From: an uncultured Actinomycetes bacterium
GTDB lineage: Bacteria > Actinomycetota > Actinomycetes > Nanopelagicales > Nanopelagicaceae
Direction of reading: 5' to 3'
Length of the DNA stretch: 7,049 nucleotides
NCBI GenBank assembly: GCA_903932885.1
Contig: CAIZHT010000018.1
Coordinates: forward strand, 1 to 7,049
Positions within the stretch are counted from its first letter, which is position 1. Every line of letters starts with the position of its first letter. The translations under genes were made by a program, and so were the position numbers. Of the stretch, positions 6,610-7,049 are shown in pieces. The notes under the pieces were generated by a model that did not search any database, was not told where the DNA came from, and saw only the letters and a list, made by a program, of their open reading frames with translations.

Positions 6610-7049
6610 ATTCTGGAACCAGTATCAAATGTAAATGCATGCAGGCGAGAAAATATGGGAAGGGTGAAAGGGGTAATGAGAAGTGTCCAGATAGTCATAC
6701 CAAAAAGAATTATAAGAATCTGAGTGAAGGAGCCGAGGTTCGCGCCCAATAGCGCACCTGTAATCAAGAATAAAACTTCTGCAAGGAAAACACCTGCGAC
6801 TACAAGAAAAACTATTGTGATTGGATTTCCGCGAGATTTATCATCACCGAATCCTAGGAATGCAATTCCAAAACAGATAAGAATCAAAATAAGAGTCCAC
6901 TGTCCAACTGGACCCGAGGAACTTGGTGAAAGGTCTATGAGGAAACCAGCGCTGAATCCAGTTACGGCACCCACTTCTGGTGTGCTCAGAGCTGACCAGA
7001 CCAATGCAAATATTAGAAATATAGAGAAGCCGCCACCTGGGAATCGAAC
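6606..7049 (-). CDS. mreD: Rod shape-determining protein MreD (5' end outside window)
   Basis: The frame stays open to the window edge, so 147 C-terminal residues are visible and roughly 15-25 are missing at the N-terminus. The TTG at 7002-7004 is an internal codon, not the start: the upstream codons in frame continue with RFPGGGFSIFLIFALVW, typical of an MreD second membrane segment. About five hydrophobic segments are seen (near residues 8-22, 26-40, 50-67, 77-100 and 108-130 of the visible part). GxxxGFLIDLSP and PVGQWTL in the first half suit MreD. MreD is a small integral membrane partner of MreC in the elongasome. MreD sequences are poorly conserved, so the call leans on its place directly before mrdA-rodA. 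Its stop codon overlaps the mrdA start. Confidence 0.88.
   Translation of the reverse strand, partial: VRFPGGGFSIFLIFALVWSALSTPEVGAVTGFSAGFLIDLSPSSSGPVGQWTLILILICFGIAFLGFGDDKSRGNPITIVFLVVAGVFLAEVLFLITGALLGANLGSFTQILIILFGMTIWTLLITPFTLPIFSRLHAFTFDTGSRI

Noticed and set aside
7002..7004. TTG as the start of mreD
   Set aside because: The frame is open upstream to the window edge and the upstream residues fit MreD, so the true start is outside the window.
1..7049. Mobile element, CRISPR, phage or defence system
   Set aside because: All genes are conserved housekeeping genes in a familiar order, with no direct repeat arrays, transposase or integrase remnants.

Overview
The window holds seven genes, all on the minus strand, and nothing convincing on the plus strand. 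Base composition looks moderate to low in GC (mid-40s percent by eye). The protein sequences and gene order (mreD, mrdA, rodA, then rne, then rplU, rpmA, obg) are those of an actinobacterium. A moderate-GC actinobacterium with RNase E carrying a long disordered N-terminal arm fits the streamlined aquatic lineages (acI / Nanopelagicales type). That placement is inference from style and synteny, not from a search.

Reading in the direction of transcription, from high to low coordinates, the window opens inside mreD (5' end missing). mreD runs into mrdA (penicillin-binding protein 2) and then rodA, each junction being a 4-base ATGA stop/start overlap. These three encode the elongasome core: a membrane scaffold protein, a transpeptidase and a SEDS glycan polymerase, which together build lateral-wall peptidoglycan. 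A 189-base gap follows, with several inverted repeats and a candidate promoter for rne. rne encodes a 700-residue RNase E/G with all catalytic and zinc-link residues visible.

Just past the rne stop codon lies a good match to an actinobacterial housekeeping promoter (TTGACC, 18-base spacer, TACCCT). It would drive rplU and rpmA (ribosomal proteins L21 and L27) from a roughly 65-base leader. The leader can fold into a hairpin capped by a GAAA tetraloop close to its 5' end. rplU most likely starts at a GTG with a well-placed ribosome-binding site, eight codons inside the longest ATG-started frame. A strong rho-independent terminator follows rpmA. Beyond it lies obg, cut off by the window edge after 103 residues.

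This is largely conserved core genome. I see no mobile element, CRISPR array, toxin system or previously undescribed multi-gene system. The observations most worth following are regulatory: the structured rplU leader, the terminator that separates obg from rpmA, and the inverted repeats upstream of rne.
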